From Dehalogenimonas sp. W (lineage in GTDB: Bacteria > Chloroflexota > Dehalococcoidia > Dehalococcoidales > Dehalococcoidaceae): DNA of 64,000 nucleotides. A program made the translations under genes and the position numbers. The stretch spans positions 1,240,001-1,304,000 of the forward strand of contig NZ_CP146612.1 of NCBI RefSeq assembly GCF_037094495.1. Direction: 5' to 3'. This document shows, in pieces, positions 54,810-63,372 of the stretch (the stretch's first letter is position 1; every line of letters starts with the position of its first letter). The notes below the pieces were generated by a model that was given only the letters and a program-made list of their open reading frames with translations, made no database searches and was not told where the DNA came from.

Positions 54810-55514
54810 CTAATCGGAGTGTAAAGTATTGTCCAACCGCTTTAGCGCCTGCCCGGCAGCGGCTGATTCCGCCTCCTTCTTACTCAGGCCCTGACCGCTG
54901 CCCAGCACCTGCCCGTTCATACTCACTTCCGCGGTAAAGGTGCGGCGGTGGGCCGCCCCGGTGCTTCGGGTTATCCGGTATTCCGGCGTAGTGTGATACT
55001 CCCCCTGAACCAGCTCCTGCAAGCGGCTTTTGGAATCGTCCACCGTGCTCAGGCTGATCAACTGCTTGAAGGCCTCCGCAAACAGGCGGTCAATGAAACT
55101 GCCGGCGGCGGCATGTCCCTGATCCAGATATACCGCGGCAATCAGCGCCTCCAGCGCCCGGGCCAGATTAGCCGGCTTCCGGCGCCCGCCGCTGCTGATT
55201 TCGCCCCGGCCCATGAATAAATCTTCCCCCAGGCCGATGTCCCCGGCCAAACCGGCCAGCGTATCCCGGCGTACCAGCAGGGAACGGTAACGGGTGAGCG
55301 TTCCCTCCGTCTCCCCGGGGAAATCCCGGTACAGCCTCTCGGCGATCCACAGTCCCAGCACGGCATCACCCAGAAACTCCAGCCGTTCGTTGGGGACCAG
55401 TTTATTGCCCGGGGTTTCGTTGACATAAGAACTGTGAATCAGCGCCAGTTCCAGGAGCGCCGGGTCATTGAACCGGACGCCCAGACGGTCTTGCAGTTTT
55501 GCGTATTTATCCAT
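54810..55514 (-). CDS. rnc: Ribonuclease III
   Basis: About 234 residues. The signature ERLEFLGDAVLGL with catalytic Asp and Glu, then EALIAAVYLDQG, forms the nuclease domain (1-155). A double-stranded-RNA-binding domain follows (DSKSRLQELVQGEYHTTPEYRI ... GSGQGLSKKEAESAAAGQALKRL). It processes rRNA precursors; the long 16S flanking stalk in this window is a likely substrate. ATG 55514 (MDKYAK) is preferred; 55526 is possible. Confidence 0.95.
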   Translation of the reverse strand: MDKYAKLQDRLGVRFNDPALLELALIHSSYVNETPGNKLVPNERLEFLGDAVLGLWIAERLYRDFPGETEGTLTRYRSLLVRRDTLAGLAGDIGLGEDLFMGRGEISSGGRRKPANLARALEALIAAVYLDQGHAAAGSFIDRLFAEAFKQLISLSTVDDSKSRLQELVQGEYHTTPEYRITRSTGAAHRRTFTAEVSMNGQVLGSGQGLSKKEAESAAAGQALKRLDNTLHSD

Positions 55515-55584
55515 TACAGTTAGCATAATTTCTGGCGCTCAGGGTGTCAATATTAGCCGGTACTAGTGCTAAGGCATTAAATCC

Positions 55585-55613
55585 TTGACTAAGCGCTTCT
55601 GAAGGTTTATTAT
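55585..55613 (+). promoter_or_regulatory. Promoter of the 38-residue membrane protein
   Basis: TTGACT (55585-55590), 17 bp, TATTAT (55608-55613), near-consensus. Confidence 0.7.
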
Positions 55614-55641
55614 ATTGAAAAACAATCTCAGGAGGCGGGAA

Positions 55642-55758
55642 TTGAAAGGTTTACTTGACAATCTGGTTGCCTTGGCCGTCATTGCCGGCACGGCTTTTGT
55701 TACCTTCGGTATTGCGTATGTCCTTTTCTGGGGCTTCATGAACCATAACCCCGTCTAG
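55642..55758 (+). CDS. Small single-helix membrane protein, 38 residues
   Basis: TTG 55642 follows AGGAGG by 5-8 bp and a near-consensus promoter. The product has one hydrophobic helix spanning most of its length (NLVALAVIAGTAFVTFGIAYVLFWGF) and ends FMNHNPV. Too short for an RdhB anchor, which has two or three helices. Family unknown; such proteins often belong to membrane complexes. Confidence 0.7.
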   Translation: MKGLLDNLVALAVIAGTAFVTFGIAYVLFWGFMNHNPV

Positions 55759-55806
55759 AGTTTCCGGCCCTTAACTTAAAAACCTGATCCGATCCAGCTT
55801 TCGCGG

Positions 55807-55836
55807 TTGCGATGGCTGGGTCGGTTTCGTTATAAT
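55807..55836 (+). promoter_or_regulatory. Promoter of tRNA-Gln/tRNA-Glu
   Basis: TTGCGA (55807-55812), 18 bp, TATAAT (55831-55836), 11 bp before tRNA-Gln. Confidence 0.6.
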
Positions 55837-55847
55837 GTCCTTCGCGT

Positions 55848-55921
55848 TGGGGATTCGTCTAGTGGTAGGACAGCAGACTCTGAATCTGCATACCCAGGTT
55901 CGAACCCTGGATCCCCAGCCA
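55848..55921 (+). tRNA. tRNA-Gln (CTG)
   Basis: Acceptor TGGGGAT/ATCCCCA, anticodon loop CTCTGAA (CTG), T loop TTCGAAC, discriminator G, CCA encoded. A 5' U is typical of tRNA-Gln. Confidence 0.96.
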
Positions 55922-55931
55922 ATTTCAATCT

Positions 55932-56008
55932 GGCGCATTCGTCTAGCGGCCTAGGACGCTGCCCTCTCAAGGCAGAAATCACGGGTTCGAATCCCGTATG
56001 CGCTACCA
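55932..56008 (+). tRNA. tRNA-Glu (CTC)
   Basis: Acceptor GGCGCAT/ATGCGCT (one G-U pair), anticodon loop CTCTCAA (CTC), T arm ACGGG-TTCGAAT-CCCGT, CCA encoded. Confidence 0.95.
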
Positions 56009-56476
56009 GTACATCTGCCTGCCACAACCCTGGTATCATGGTTTTAGGCTGGTGATGCTTTTAAAGACATTAAACCACGCACCGTTGGCCGCTAAACCCC
56101 AAAAAGAGACAATTCGTCGGGACATGTTGTTGGTATAAGTGGGGGGACGACAACGTTCGGTATGCGTGCCACTGAACTGGGGACCTTACTTATCGCGATA
56201 TCAAACAAATTAGAAAAACGTTAGGTATCGGTTGAAGGCAAAGTTGACCGGCAGAGAACCCTTTCCCCTTATTCGGGCTACCAGGTGGATTGCATGCGAA
56301 ATATTAATCGGCATAAATTTAATTAAAAACTTAAATTAAGGGCTGGGGTAAGACCCAGCCCTTAATTTATCGTATTCTGATAACGATGAATTCGTTAAGC
56401 GACTAGCTGTCAATCACCAAGCCAAGAGCGACTATTTGAGTCCATATATTTTTCGCTCTTGGGGGTAAAGTTAAAA
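56009..56476. other. Gene-free region downstream of rdhA
   Basis: Holds no credible gene on either strand. In particular there is no small multi-helix frame for an RdhB anchor in the position where it is usual. The 15-bp hairpin AAATTAAGGGCTGGG/CCCAGCCCTTAATTT (56333-56347 with 56354-56368) is the likely rdhA terminator. Confidence 0.65.
56333..56368. terminator. Terminator downstream of rdhA
   Basis: Perfect 15-bp inverted repeat with a 6-nt loop, A/T-rich outer arms giving a T run in either direction. Confidence 0.8.
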
Positions 56477-57844
56477 CTATTTCGCATACCACGCGCGCGG
56501 AGACCATTCTCTAGCCCAGACTTCTTCGGCATCCCATTGGCCTCCATAGCCCATGAAATCATCCATATTTCTGAAAAATCCATTAAAGAGACTGGTTTTT
56601 GAGGCTGTGATCTTAATCAGTTCATGAACATTTGCTACATCATATTTGCTGAAAGGGCATTCCCTGAAACAAATTCCGCAGAGAGTATTTGTCTCTAACC
56701 AGAATCCCATACAGTTTTTGGAATTTTCGAACCAGGCCTTGTGACCTTTATTGTTCCATTCACCCTTGGTTTCCCAATAAGGTTCTTTTTCGAAGCTAAG
56801 GGCACCACTTGGACATGCATCAGCGCATTTCATGCAAGAGGTGCAGAATTCTTTCAGTCCGATATCAATTGGTTTATCCGGTGCCATTGGGAAATCAGTT
56901 AACAATGTGGTCATATAGAAACTCGGACCGAACTGTGGTGAAACCAAACGGTTTGTCCTGGTTAATTCAGCCATACCACCGGCGATACTTAAAGGAACGT
57001 CAAGAGCCGGGGTATTTGGAATAGCGCTGTATCCAATGTATCTTAAGAATTCAGAGAGACGTGGTTTAACCGCCGTATACAAAACATCAATGGAATCCCT
57101 GCCGGAGGCATCTCCCAAAGGGCTTACTCGGACTTTGGTTATCGGCGTTGCCCAACGGATTGCAAGGGAAACAGCATAACGGAATTTTTTAGGGATAATA
57201 GTCAATCCAGGTTCTTCGGAATATTCTTCAACATCTCTGAATTCGATTTTAGCCTTGCCGGTATGAGCATAAAAAAATCTTTCATCAAGTTCAGTTACTG
57301 TTACAAGGTCAACACCATAAAACCTGGCAGCATTCTTTAATGTTCGGGTGTTTTCTTCCGGAGTTCCACTCCATTTGCCGACACCCAATTCTTCTGGTTG
57401 GACCATTACCATATTCATCGAATTACCTTTAATCCATGTGGGCGTATTCAAAACATCATTGACGACCTGACTCGCGGTGCGACCTCCAAATTTAAGAGCC
57501 AAATCTCGTCGGCTGTACCCGTTGACCGCGTTCTTACAGTTTTCTATGGTATTTGCTTTTGCATCATCTCGAAGCTGTCCAAATTCTGCCGGAGTATAAC
57601 CATAGATGGTGGGGACTCTTTGATCATATCGACTATACTCTTCATTGAACTCAAACATCTTGGGGTTTTCTATTTCTTCTACCCACCATTTTCTTTCGGT
57701 GTCTTTGTATCCTGGCATAGAAATCAATTCATCAATGTCATGGAAACCAGGTGCTACCAATCCGGCAGCACCCAAGCCGGCTCCGGTAAGTCCGAGGCCT
57801 TTCATAAAATCTCTTCTACTTACAGTACTGTGAAATTTAGACAT
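56477..57844 (-). CDS. Reductive dehalogenase catalytic subunit (RdhA), orphan
   Basis: 455 residues. Tat signal with SRRDFMKGLGLTG (twin Arg at 10-11) and a hydrophobic stretch, so the enzyme is exported folded. Two Fe-S motifs near the C-terminus: C334xxCxxCxxxC344P, and C378 with C389xxCxxxC396P. The middle region should bind the corrinoid. RdhA uses cobamide to remove halogens from organohalides as terminal electron acceptor. ATG 57844 has AGGAGG and matches the usual start; an in-frame ATG at 57916 also has a good site (AAAGGAG). No rdhB lies beside it. Substrate cannot be inferred. Confidence 0.95.
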   Translation of the reverse strand: MSKFHSTVSRRDFMKGLGLTGAGLGAAGLVAPGFHDIDELISMPGYKDTERKWWVEEIENPKMFEFNEEYSRYDQRVPTIYGYTPAEFGQLRDDAKANTIENCKNAVNGYSRRDLALKFGGRTASQVVNDVLNTPTWIKGNSMNMVMVQPEELGVGKWSGTPEENTRTLKNAARFYGVDLVTVTELDERFFYAHTGKAKIEFRDVEEYSEEPGLTIIPKKFRYAVSLAIRWATPITKVRVSPLGDASGRDSIDVLYTAVKPRLSEFLRYIGYSAIPNTPALDVPLSIAGGMAELTRTNRLVSPQFGPSFYMTTLLTDFPMAPDKPIDIGLKEFCTSCMKCADACPSGALSFEKEPYWETKGEWNNKGHKAWFENSKNCMGFWLETNTLCGICFRECPFSKYDVANVHELIKITASKTSLFNGFFRNMDDFMGYGGQWDAEEVWAREWSPRAWYAK

Positions 57845-58296
57845 TAAATAACCTCCTTTATTCTCGGTAAGGTCTTTCCCTCTGCCACTCGGTCTCTCCC
57901 GGGAGTCATTGTTCATCGGAACTCCTTTTTCGCATTTCACTCACAAGGATATTCTTGTCTTTGATAACTTCATTGCTGATTTGTCGTTGAAGCACAAACC
58001 GAACACCCTGAAGGGGTACTGTAGCATGGAAAGAAAAGTTAAACATCGTACCAAAGAACTAATAAGTCTAAGCATTTAGTATAATAAGATAATATACGCA
58101 AGTATATATACTAAGGTATATGAAAGTATGAATCACATCAATATAGCTACATGGAAGCCTAGTCGAAATAGTAACTTTCAAAATCAGGCTTCCAATCGCT
58201 TTTCAGGACGGAATAATATAAACAGCATTTTTCAAGAGGGGAGACATAAACAAGCCTAAGCAGTATGCTGTGCCTAATCGCGGCGCGGAGCATAAT
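57845..58296. promoter_or_regulatory. A+T-rich region upstream of rdhA
   Basis: On the minus strand this is the rdhA leader. It contains a second ribosome site plus in-frame ATG at 57916, and an A/T-rich stretch near 58075-58135 with palindrome AGTATATATACT (58101-58112) followed by related GGTATATGAAAGTAT, suitable for a regulator such as MarR. No gene seen. No confident -35/-10 pair could be assigned. Confidence 0.45.
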
Positions 58297-58851
58297 CTAA
58301 GGCAGATAAGAAATGGTCATGATAGCCGCCATCGTTTCTGGGCCATCATTTCTATACTGGTGAGCGCAATTTGCCTGGAAGCTCATGAAGTTTTCCGCGG
58401 CAACCTTAATCGGTTCACTACCGACCGTGATCTCTAATGCGCCGCGCAAGACAAAAACATGCTCCTCGGCGTTGCCCTGATGGGGCTCGGCATCCAGCGT
58501 TATCCCCGCGTCTATTTCCAAATAATAGGTTTCAAAAGCCCTCTCAGGATCAAACACTATCATGGGGAAGATTCGGTATCCCGGGACATCCCCGGTGATG
58601 GGCCCGGCCTGTTTGAAGGATTTTACCGTGATTTCCTGATTCCTGTCTCTGAGCAGGGCGGTGAACGGCAACCGCAGCCCGTTGGCAATTTTCCAGATGG
58701 TCGCGACGGTCGGGTTGGACTGACCGATCTCTATTTGCCGCAGCATACTCTTGCTCACGCCTGTCATCTCAGAGAGGATTTCCAGGCTGAGATTGCGGGA
58801 TTCACGGATATTCTGCAGGTTGGCTGCCAGTGAGTTATGCCGTTGTTCCAT
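58297..58851 (-). CDS. XRE-family regulator with cupin domain
   Basis: 184 residues. Helix-turn-helix SLAANLQNIRESRNLSLEILSEMTGVSKSMLRQIEIGQSNPTVATIWKIA; C-terminal cupin (GITLDAEPHQGNAEEHVFVLRGALEITVG ... FMSFQANCAHQYRN). This architecture usually senses a small molecule and controls a neighbouring transport or catabolic gene. Divergent from the LysE-type gene across a shared operator-like inverted repeat. Confidence 0.9.
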   Translation of the reverse strand: MEQRHNSLAANLQNIRESRNLSLEILSEMTGVSKSMLRQIEIGQSNPTVATIWKIANGLRLPFTALLRDRNQEITVKSFKQAGPITGDVPGYRIFPMIVFDPERAFETYYLEIDAGITLDAEPHQGNAEEHVFVLRGALEITVGSEPIKVAAENFMSFQANCAHQYRNDGPETMAAIMTISYLP

Positions 58852-58863
58852 AAAACAATCCCC

Positions 58864-58921
58864 TTGACGTTATAACGCACGGAGAGTACACTATAACAAT
58901 CATTTATTCGTTATAGTGTAC
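58864..58921. promoter_or_regulatory. Divergent control region with a 12-12-12 inverted repeat
   Basis: Perfect repeat GTACACTATAAC (58886-58897), 12-nt spacer, GTTATAGTGTAC (58910-58921). A shorter palindrome CGTTATAACG lies at 58868-58877. On the plus strand TTGACG (58864-58869), 17 bp, TACACT (58887-58892) forms a promoter whose -10 is inside the first arm, so a bound regulator would block lysE-type transcription. Confidence 0.8.
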
Positions 58922-58952
58922 CACTAGAACACGATGATGCCAAGGAGTCCCG

Positions 58953-59564
58953 GTGAACGCAGAATTCGGCACCCTAATATCGTTTGTTTTGATAAGCTCT
59001 TTTACGCCGGGGCCCAACAATATCTCCTGCGCTTCCATGGGCATTCTCCATGGCTACCGGAAAACCCGGGGCTATCTGTCGGGCATCATGGCCGGCTATT
59101 TTCTCGTGCTGCTGCTATGCAGTCTGGCCTCCAGAAGCCTGCTGGAGGTGTTTCCGTCCTTTGAGATCGTTATCCGGATAGTCGGAGCGCTGTACATCCT
59201 CTGGCTGGCGTGGCATACGGTACAAGCGAGCTATGACTTTGACGAGCAGAACCAGCGGGTAATGGGTTTTTCCAGGGGGTTCTTCCTGCAGTTGCTCAAT
59301 CCCAAGGGCATTCTTTTCGGGTTGACCCTCTATTCCACGTTTCTAGCGAGTGTCACCGGGACTCCCGTATATTTGATATTGTCGGTTTTGGTTATGGTCG
59401 GCGTCGGCTTCGCCTCAATCTCCACCTGGACCCTGTTTGGAGCGGCCATCAGGGTTCACCTGAAGCACCGGACGATCAAACTAGCGGTTAATATCGGTCT
59501 GGCGGCGCTCCTGGTATTTACCGCGTTTGAAATATCGGGCATTCCTGAACTGCTGGCTGTCTGA
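58953..59564 (+). CDS. LysE/RhtB-family amino-acid exporter
   Basis: 203 residues, six hydrophobic segments. The N-terminal SSFTPGPNNISCASMGILHGYRKT carries the family PGPN motif; GFFLQLLNPKGILFGLTLYSTF has the second conserved NPK. It exports an amino acid or related amine. GTG 58953 has AAGGAG upstream. Controlled, by position, by the divergent XRE-cupin protein. Confidence 0.9.
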   Translation: MNAEFGTLISFVLISSFTPGPNNISCASMGILHGYRKTRGYLSGIMAGYFLVLLLCSLASRSLLEVFPSFEIVIRIVGALYILWLAWHTVQASYDFDEQNQRVMGFSRGFFLQLLNPKGILFGLTLYSTFLASVTGTPVYLILSVLVMVGVGFASISTWTLFGAAIRVHLKHRTIKLAVNIGLAALLVFTAFEISGIPELLAV

Positions 59565-59658
59565 GAACCGGGCCATTGCTGAATACCCCGGCATCCCGGA
59601 GTTTCAAATGGACCGTATTTGCCGTTCAGTCAATTCTGACCCCGCAGAATTAAATCAG

Positions 59659-60696
59659 CTAAAGGCTTTTTCCTAATAAAACGAATTCCTTGCCGTCATC
59701 GGCAATGAAACGTTTCGCCAGATTTTGGGGCGGCAGGTTGTCTGATAATATCCAGGACGCCTCCAGATACTCGTAGCCCTTTTTTAGCAGGTTCCTGGCC
59801 AGATGGGAACCCATCAAGGCCCCCACCCCTTTTGTCTTCCAGCCGGGCACCACTCCGATTGAAATAACCCGTCCCCGCTTAATCTCCTGGTTTCTAAAGG
59901 ACTGGTAAACATCCGGCAGGCAGATAAGCAGTCCCACCGCCTCACCCGCAGCGTCTTCGGCAATGATTATAAGTTCGGGATCAATAAATGGCAGGAGTGA
60001 TGCCACCATTTCCCGGTCCTGCTCCAGTGTCCGGGGCGTATAATTATGACTGCCGGCGAAGATGGTATTCTGCAGGCGGTTAAAGATCACTATTTCGCCG
60101 GGTAACCGGTTGAGGTTGAATTCCCGGGTGGTGAAGCCGCTGAGTTTTACTTCCGGTAGTTTGGCGGAGCTACGGCTGTAATTGAATGTTCTCATGGTTG
60201 CCGTCACCCGATACCCCAGCTTGCGGAATATCTCCGGATAGTACGGAGGATTGTAATTGGTCAGGATAGTCTGCGGCTGGTCAAACCCGGACACCAGTAG
60301 CCCGACCAGCAGATTATCCACCTTCGGTGCCAGCACCGACTTCGCCCCCGCCGTGCGTAAAAAGCTCTCGCACTCTTTAAGAATCGCCCCTCCGGCGTCC
60401 TGATGGTTTTCCAGAGCCTCAAAAAAGCCGATCCACCCGATCAGGCCGCCGTCTTCATCAACCGACCCCTTGTTCAGGATAGCGCAGCCTCTGGCCACCG
60501 GGTGTTCATTCTTCAGGGCTACAAATGGCTGGATGATAATCTCGTCACTGTTATGACGGGCTTTGTACCGTTGCAGAAAAGCTTGGTCAGATTCCGCCAC
60601 CCGGATTGGATTCTGCGCGTACACCTGTCGGGCTGTTTCCAGAAAGGCGTTGATGCCGGGCCTGTCATCGGGTCCGGTAAGCTTAATGATGTTCAC
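59659..60696 (-). CDS. GNAT-fold N-acetyltransferase-like protein
   Basis: 345 residues, longer than single-domain GNATs. The C-terminal part has VISIGVVPGWKTKGVGALMGSHLARNLLKKGYEYLEASWI, the acetyl-CoA loop and following helix; the N-terminal half (RVAESDQAFLQRYKARHN ... GWIGFFEALENHQDAGGAIL) resembles a second divergent GNAT copy. Begins 1 bp after the PaaK-like stop, so co-translated with it. Substrate unknown. Confidence 0.75.
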   Translation of the reverse strand: MNIIKLTGPDDRPGINAFLETARQVYAQNPIRVAESDQAFLQRYKARHNSDEIIIQPFVALKNEHPVARGCAILNKGSVDEDGGLIGWIGFFEALENHQDAGGAILKECESFLRTAGAKSVLAPKVDNLLVGLLVSGFDQPQTILTNYNPPYYPEIFRKLGYRVTATMRTFNYSRSSAKLPEVKLSGFTTREFNLNRLPGEIVIFNRLQNTIFAGSHNYTPRTLEQDREMVASLLPFIDPELIIIAEDAAGEAVGLLICLPDVYQSFRNQEIKRGRVISIGVVPGWKTKGVGALMGSHLARNLLKKGYEYLEASWILSDNLPPQNLAKRFIADDGKEFVLLGKSL

Positions 60697-60697
60697 C

Positions 60698-62008
60698 CTA
60701 AAATTTCCTGATTACCCGGATATATTTTTTGGATACCGGGTTTATTTCCGGCGGCTTGTTGGTGAAAACGACGCTGCATAAAACCCCGCCGGCCTTTTTT
60801 ATCCACCTGGCCAGATTTTCCGTCACCGCCTTTTCAATTTCGGCGCGGTTAGCGTTTTCTTTTATTATGAGCCGGACTTCAATGGCATCAACAGCATGCT
60901 GGATGACCTGATAATCAATAATCGCATCAGAGGCATGGATAACCGCCTTTTGGACGTAATCGGGGAAGAGATAACAAATCTCCGTATTGACGCCTTTTAG
61001 TTGAAAAACGTCGTTTGCCCGGCCATGAATCCGCTCCACCACCCTGAAGCATGAACCGCAGGCGCAGGGTTTGTCGCTGATTTCCAGCACATCATTCAGT
61101 GAATAGCGGATGATCGGCTGGGTGGTCCGGTAGAGGTCGGTTACCACGACATTTTTAGCCTGGCCCAGAGTATCCCCGGTATCTTCCAGTTCCACCAGCA
61201 TAATATCTTCATTCAGGTGCAGCTTCCCCATGCGGCAGGTAGAAGCGATAAAACCTTCCGATCCCTGGTAGATTTGGATTATCCGCGTTCCAAACGCCGT
61301 TTCTATCTCGGTCTTAATCTCGTCAGTCAGCACTTCAGCGTATGAAATAACGGCCTCAACCGCGTGTTTAATCTCCTGATGCTGTCGGGCGATCATTACC
61401 AGCAGTGAGGGCGGTCCGGCGATGATGTTCAATGCCTTGTCGTTGATCGTCTGAATGTATTCCTCAACGGGGTGCGTGTAATCCATATATACAATCTTAA
61501 GACCGAAACTCTGCACTTCCATAAAGGCGGGGTTATTAGTTCTGAGGGTAAATAGCACCCTGCGGTTTTTAATGCTCTTCGGGATACCGTTCCGCGCCCA
61601 GAGCAGACAACTGTATAACTCTCGTTCACCTTCTGACAGCACCGTTAAACCCTTGTTGCCTGAGGTGCCGGAAGATACACCCACGGAGAATTCACCTTGA
61701 TACAGCCCCAGGGCGCCTTCTTTTTCCTGTTTTAACTGGAAGTCAATGAGTTCAGCCTTCTTCAAACCGGCCGTATTGATTTCGTCAAAATGGGTCATCA
61801 TTTCCGCTTTATCCAGCTTCGGCACCGTTGCAAAGGCCGGAATGGGTTGCCCGGAGAATAATCGGTTGTAATACGGGGAGTTTTTTACGGCGGTGTTAAG
61901 TATGACGGCGGCTCTTTTTTCCTGATGCCGGCGCAGAGTTTCAGCACTCCAGCTATAAAAATGCTGGTTCAGGCGATACACCGTCCACAGCTTGCTCAGT
62001 ATATTCAA
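60698..62008 (-). CDS. Phenylacetate-CoA ligase-like adenylate-forming enzyme
   Basis: 436 residues. VGVSSGTSGNKGLTVLS is the AMP/ATP-binding loop; QIYQGSEGFIASTCRMGKLHLNEDIMLVELED and VVTDLYRTTQPIIRYSLNDV are typical of the PaaK/coenzyme F390 synthetase group. A CGSCF segment (CACGSCFRVVERIHGRANDVF) matches the C-rich turn of this family. It adenylates a carboxylate; the substrate and thiol acceptor are unknown. Middle gene of a three-gene operon. Confidence 0.82.
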   Translation of the reverse strand: MNILSKLWTVYRLNQHFYSWSAETLRRHQEKRAAVILNTAVKNSPYYNRLFSGQPIPAFATVPKLDKAEMMTHFDEINTAGLKKAELIDFQLKQEKEGALGLYQGEFSVGVSSGTSGNKGLTVLSEGERELYSCLLWARNGIPKSIKNRRVLFTLRTNNPAFMEVQSFGLKIVYMDYTHPVEEYIQTINDKALNIIAGPPSLLVMIARQHQEIKHAVEAVISYAEVLTDEIKTEIETAFGTRIIQIYQGSEGFIASTCRMGKLHLNEDIMLVELEDTGDTLGQAKNVVVTDLYRTTQPIIRYSLNDVLEISDKPCACGSCFRVVERIHGRANDVFQLKGVNTEICYLFPDYVQKAVIHASDAIIDYQVIQHAVDAIEVRLIIKENANRAEIEKAVTENLARWIKKAGGVLCSVVFTNKPPEINPVSKKYIRVIRKF

Positions 62009-62040
62009 TCAACACTCCGTCAGCACCGGGATTGCGCGCC

Positions 62041-63372
62041 TCAGGCATGGTGCTTCAAACCGGCCTGAACGTCCTGATAAACCTTGCGGGTGATCCCGTA
62101 TTTTTGTAACACCACAGCGGCCAGTACCAGAAATACCCCCGGAATCAAGCCGAAGGCCAGCCTGACGGCGACAATAGCTTCCGGTGTCTGCACTTCCAGT
62201 GTGCCGTCATAGCCGAAGGTGCCGAGGAAAAATCCCAGCAGTAGTCCGGAGGTCGCTATGCCTATTTGATGAATGGTCATCCAGGAGCCGAAGTACACCG
62301 CCTCATGTCTGACGCCGTTCTTATGCGCGTAATAATCCACCAGGTCAGGCACAAATGAGTAGGGGATTAACAGGTAAGCTGACATAATGACGCCCAGGAG
62401 GCCGCATCCCGCGAAAAACAACAGGGTTGAGCCTTCCTGAACCAGCAGCCCGACCCCCAGCAGAACCACCGCACCCAGGGTGTTGGCTATCAGCAGTAAC
62501 CTTCTCTTATCAAACCTCCGGGTCAGTTTGTACCATACCGGAATCAACAGCGCGGCGGTAATCGTGTAGATTGCCACGCCATAGGTACTGCTGCCGGTAT
62601 CCACCAGGATATATTTAGCGAAGTAGGGGATTGAGGCCATCAGGCAGCCGGTGGCGATCGCGCCGAGATATTTGAAAACCAGCAGAATAACGACATATTT
62701 TTCTTTGACCAGGCCCCAATACTGGCTCAGATTGATTTTGATCGGCCCGGTCACCGTGGCCGATACCTGCTCCAACCCTTTGATGCTGTTGGCCGCCACC
62801 ACCAGCGTAATCGCGGTGAAAACACCAAAACCAGCCGCCATATACTTAAGCCCCAGCGCTTCATCGGTAAAGGAGGAAACCAGCAGTGCCACACTGCCGC
62901 CCAGAATTATCCCCATGGTGGAAAAGACCGCCCTGATGCCGATAATCTGAGTTCGTTCGTCATAGTCCTTAGTCGCCACCGGCACCACGGCCATATAGGG
63001 GACGGACACAAAGGCATAAGCGGTGGAATATATCAGCATGCTGACCACCGCCAGTACATACTTTATCCCTTCGTCCAGCGATGCCGGGATTAACCACAGC
63101 AGGATAAAGCTGATGGCAAAAGGCACCGCGCCGAACAAAATGAACAGCCTTTTAGCGCCGAAAGTTGATTTAACGCGGTCATTGAACGCGCCGATCAGCG
63201 GGTTGGCGATTCCTTCCCATACTTTACCGATGAAAACCACCGTCCCGGCCAGCCAGGGAGTGATCCCCAGAATGTCGGTGAGGTAGTACAGAAAGAAGAA
63301 ACCGACAATGAAATAGGAAATGGAAATCCCGAAATCCCCGAAAGAATAGCCGATTTTTCTGGTTACTTTCAT
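62041..63372 (-). CDS. MFS/GPH-family cation symporter
   Basis: 443 residues with about 12 hydrophobic helices. The N-terminal KIGYSFGDFGISISYFIVGFFFLYYLTDILGI and KVWEGIANPLIGAFNDRVKSTFGAKRLFILFGA match glycoside-pentoside-hexuronide:cation symporters (YSFGDFG, DPxxG-like region NPLIGAFNDR). Substrates in the family include sugars and other organic solutes. First gene of the operon with the ligase-like and GNAT-like genes, probably importing or exporting their compound. Confidence 0.85.
   Translation of the reverse strand: MKVTRKIGYSFGDFGISISYFIVGFFFLYYLTDILGITPWLAGTVVFIGKVWEGIANPLIGAFNDRVKSTFGAKRLFILFGAVPFAISFILLWLIPASLDEGIKYVLAVVSMLIYSTAYAFVSVPYMAVVPVATKDYDERTQIIGIRAVFSTMGIILGGSVALLVSSFTDEALGLKYMAAGFGVFTAITLVVAANSIKGLEQVSATVTGPIKINLSQYWGLVKEKYVVILLVFKYLGAIATGCLMASIPYFAKYILVDTGSSTYGVAIYTITAALLIPVWYKLTRRFDKRRLLLIANTLGAVVLLGVGLLVQEGSTLLFFAGCGLLGVIMSAYLLIPYSFVPDLVDYYAHKNGVRHEAVYFGSWMTIHQIGIATSGLLLGFFLGTFGYDGTLEVQTPEAIVAVRLAFGLIPGVFLVLAAVVLQKYGITRKVYQDVQAGLKHHA

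Noticed and set aside
55807-56055. Open frames across tRNA-Gln and tRNA-Glu
   Set aside because: Same reason: the sequence is fully explained by two tRNAs.
56009-56476. rdhB downstream of rdhA
   Set aside because: No frame with two or three hydrophobic helices of about 90 residues exists on either strand, and a terminator lies in the region.
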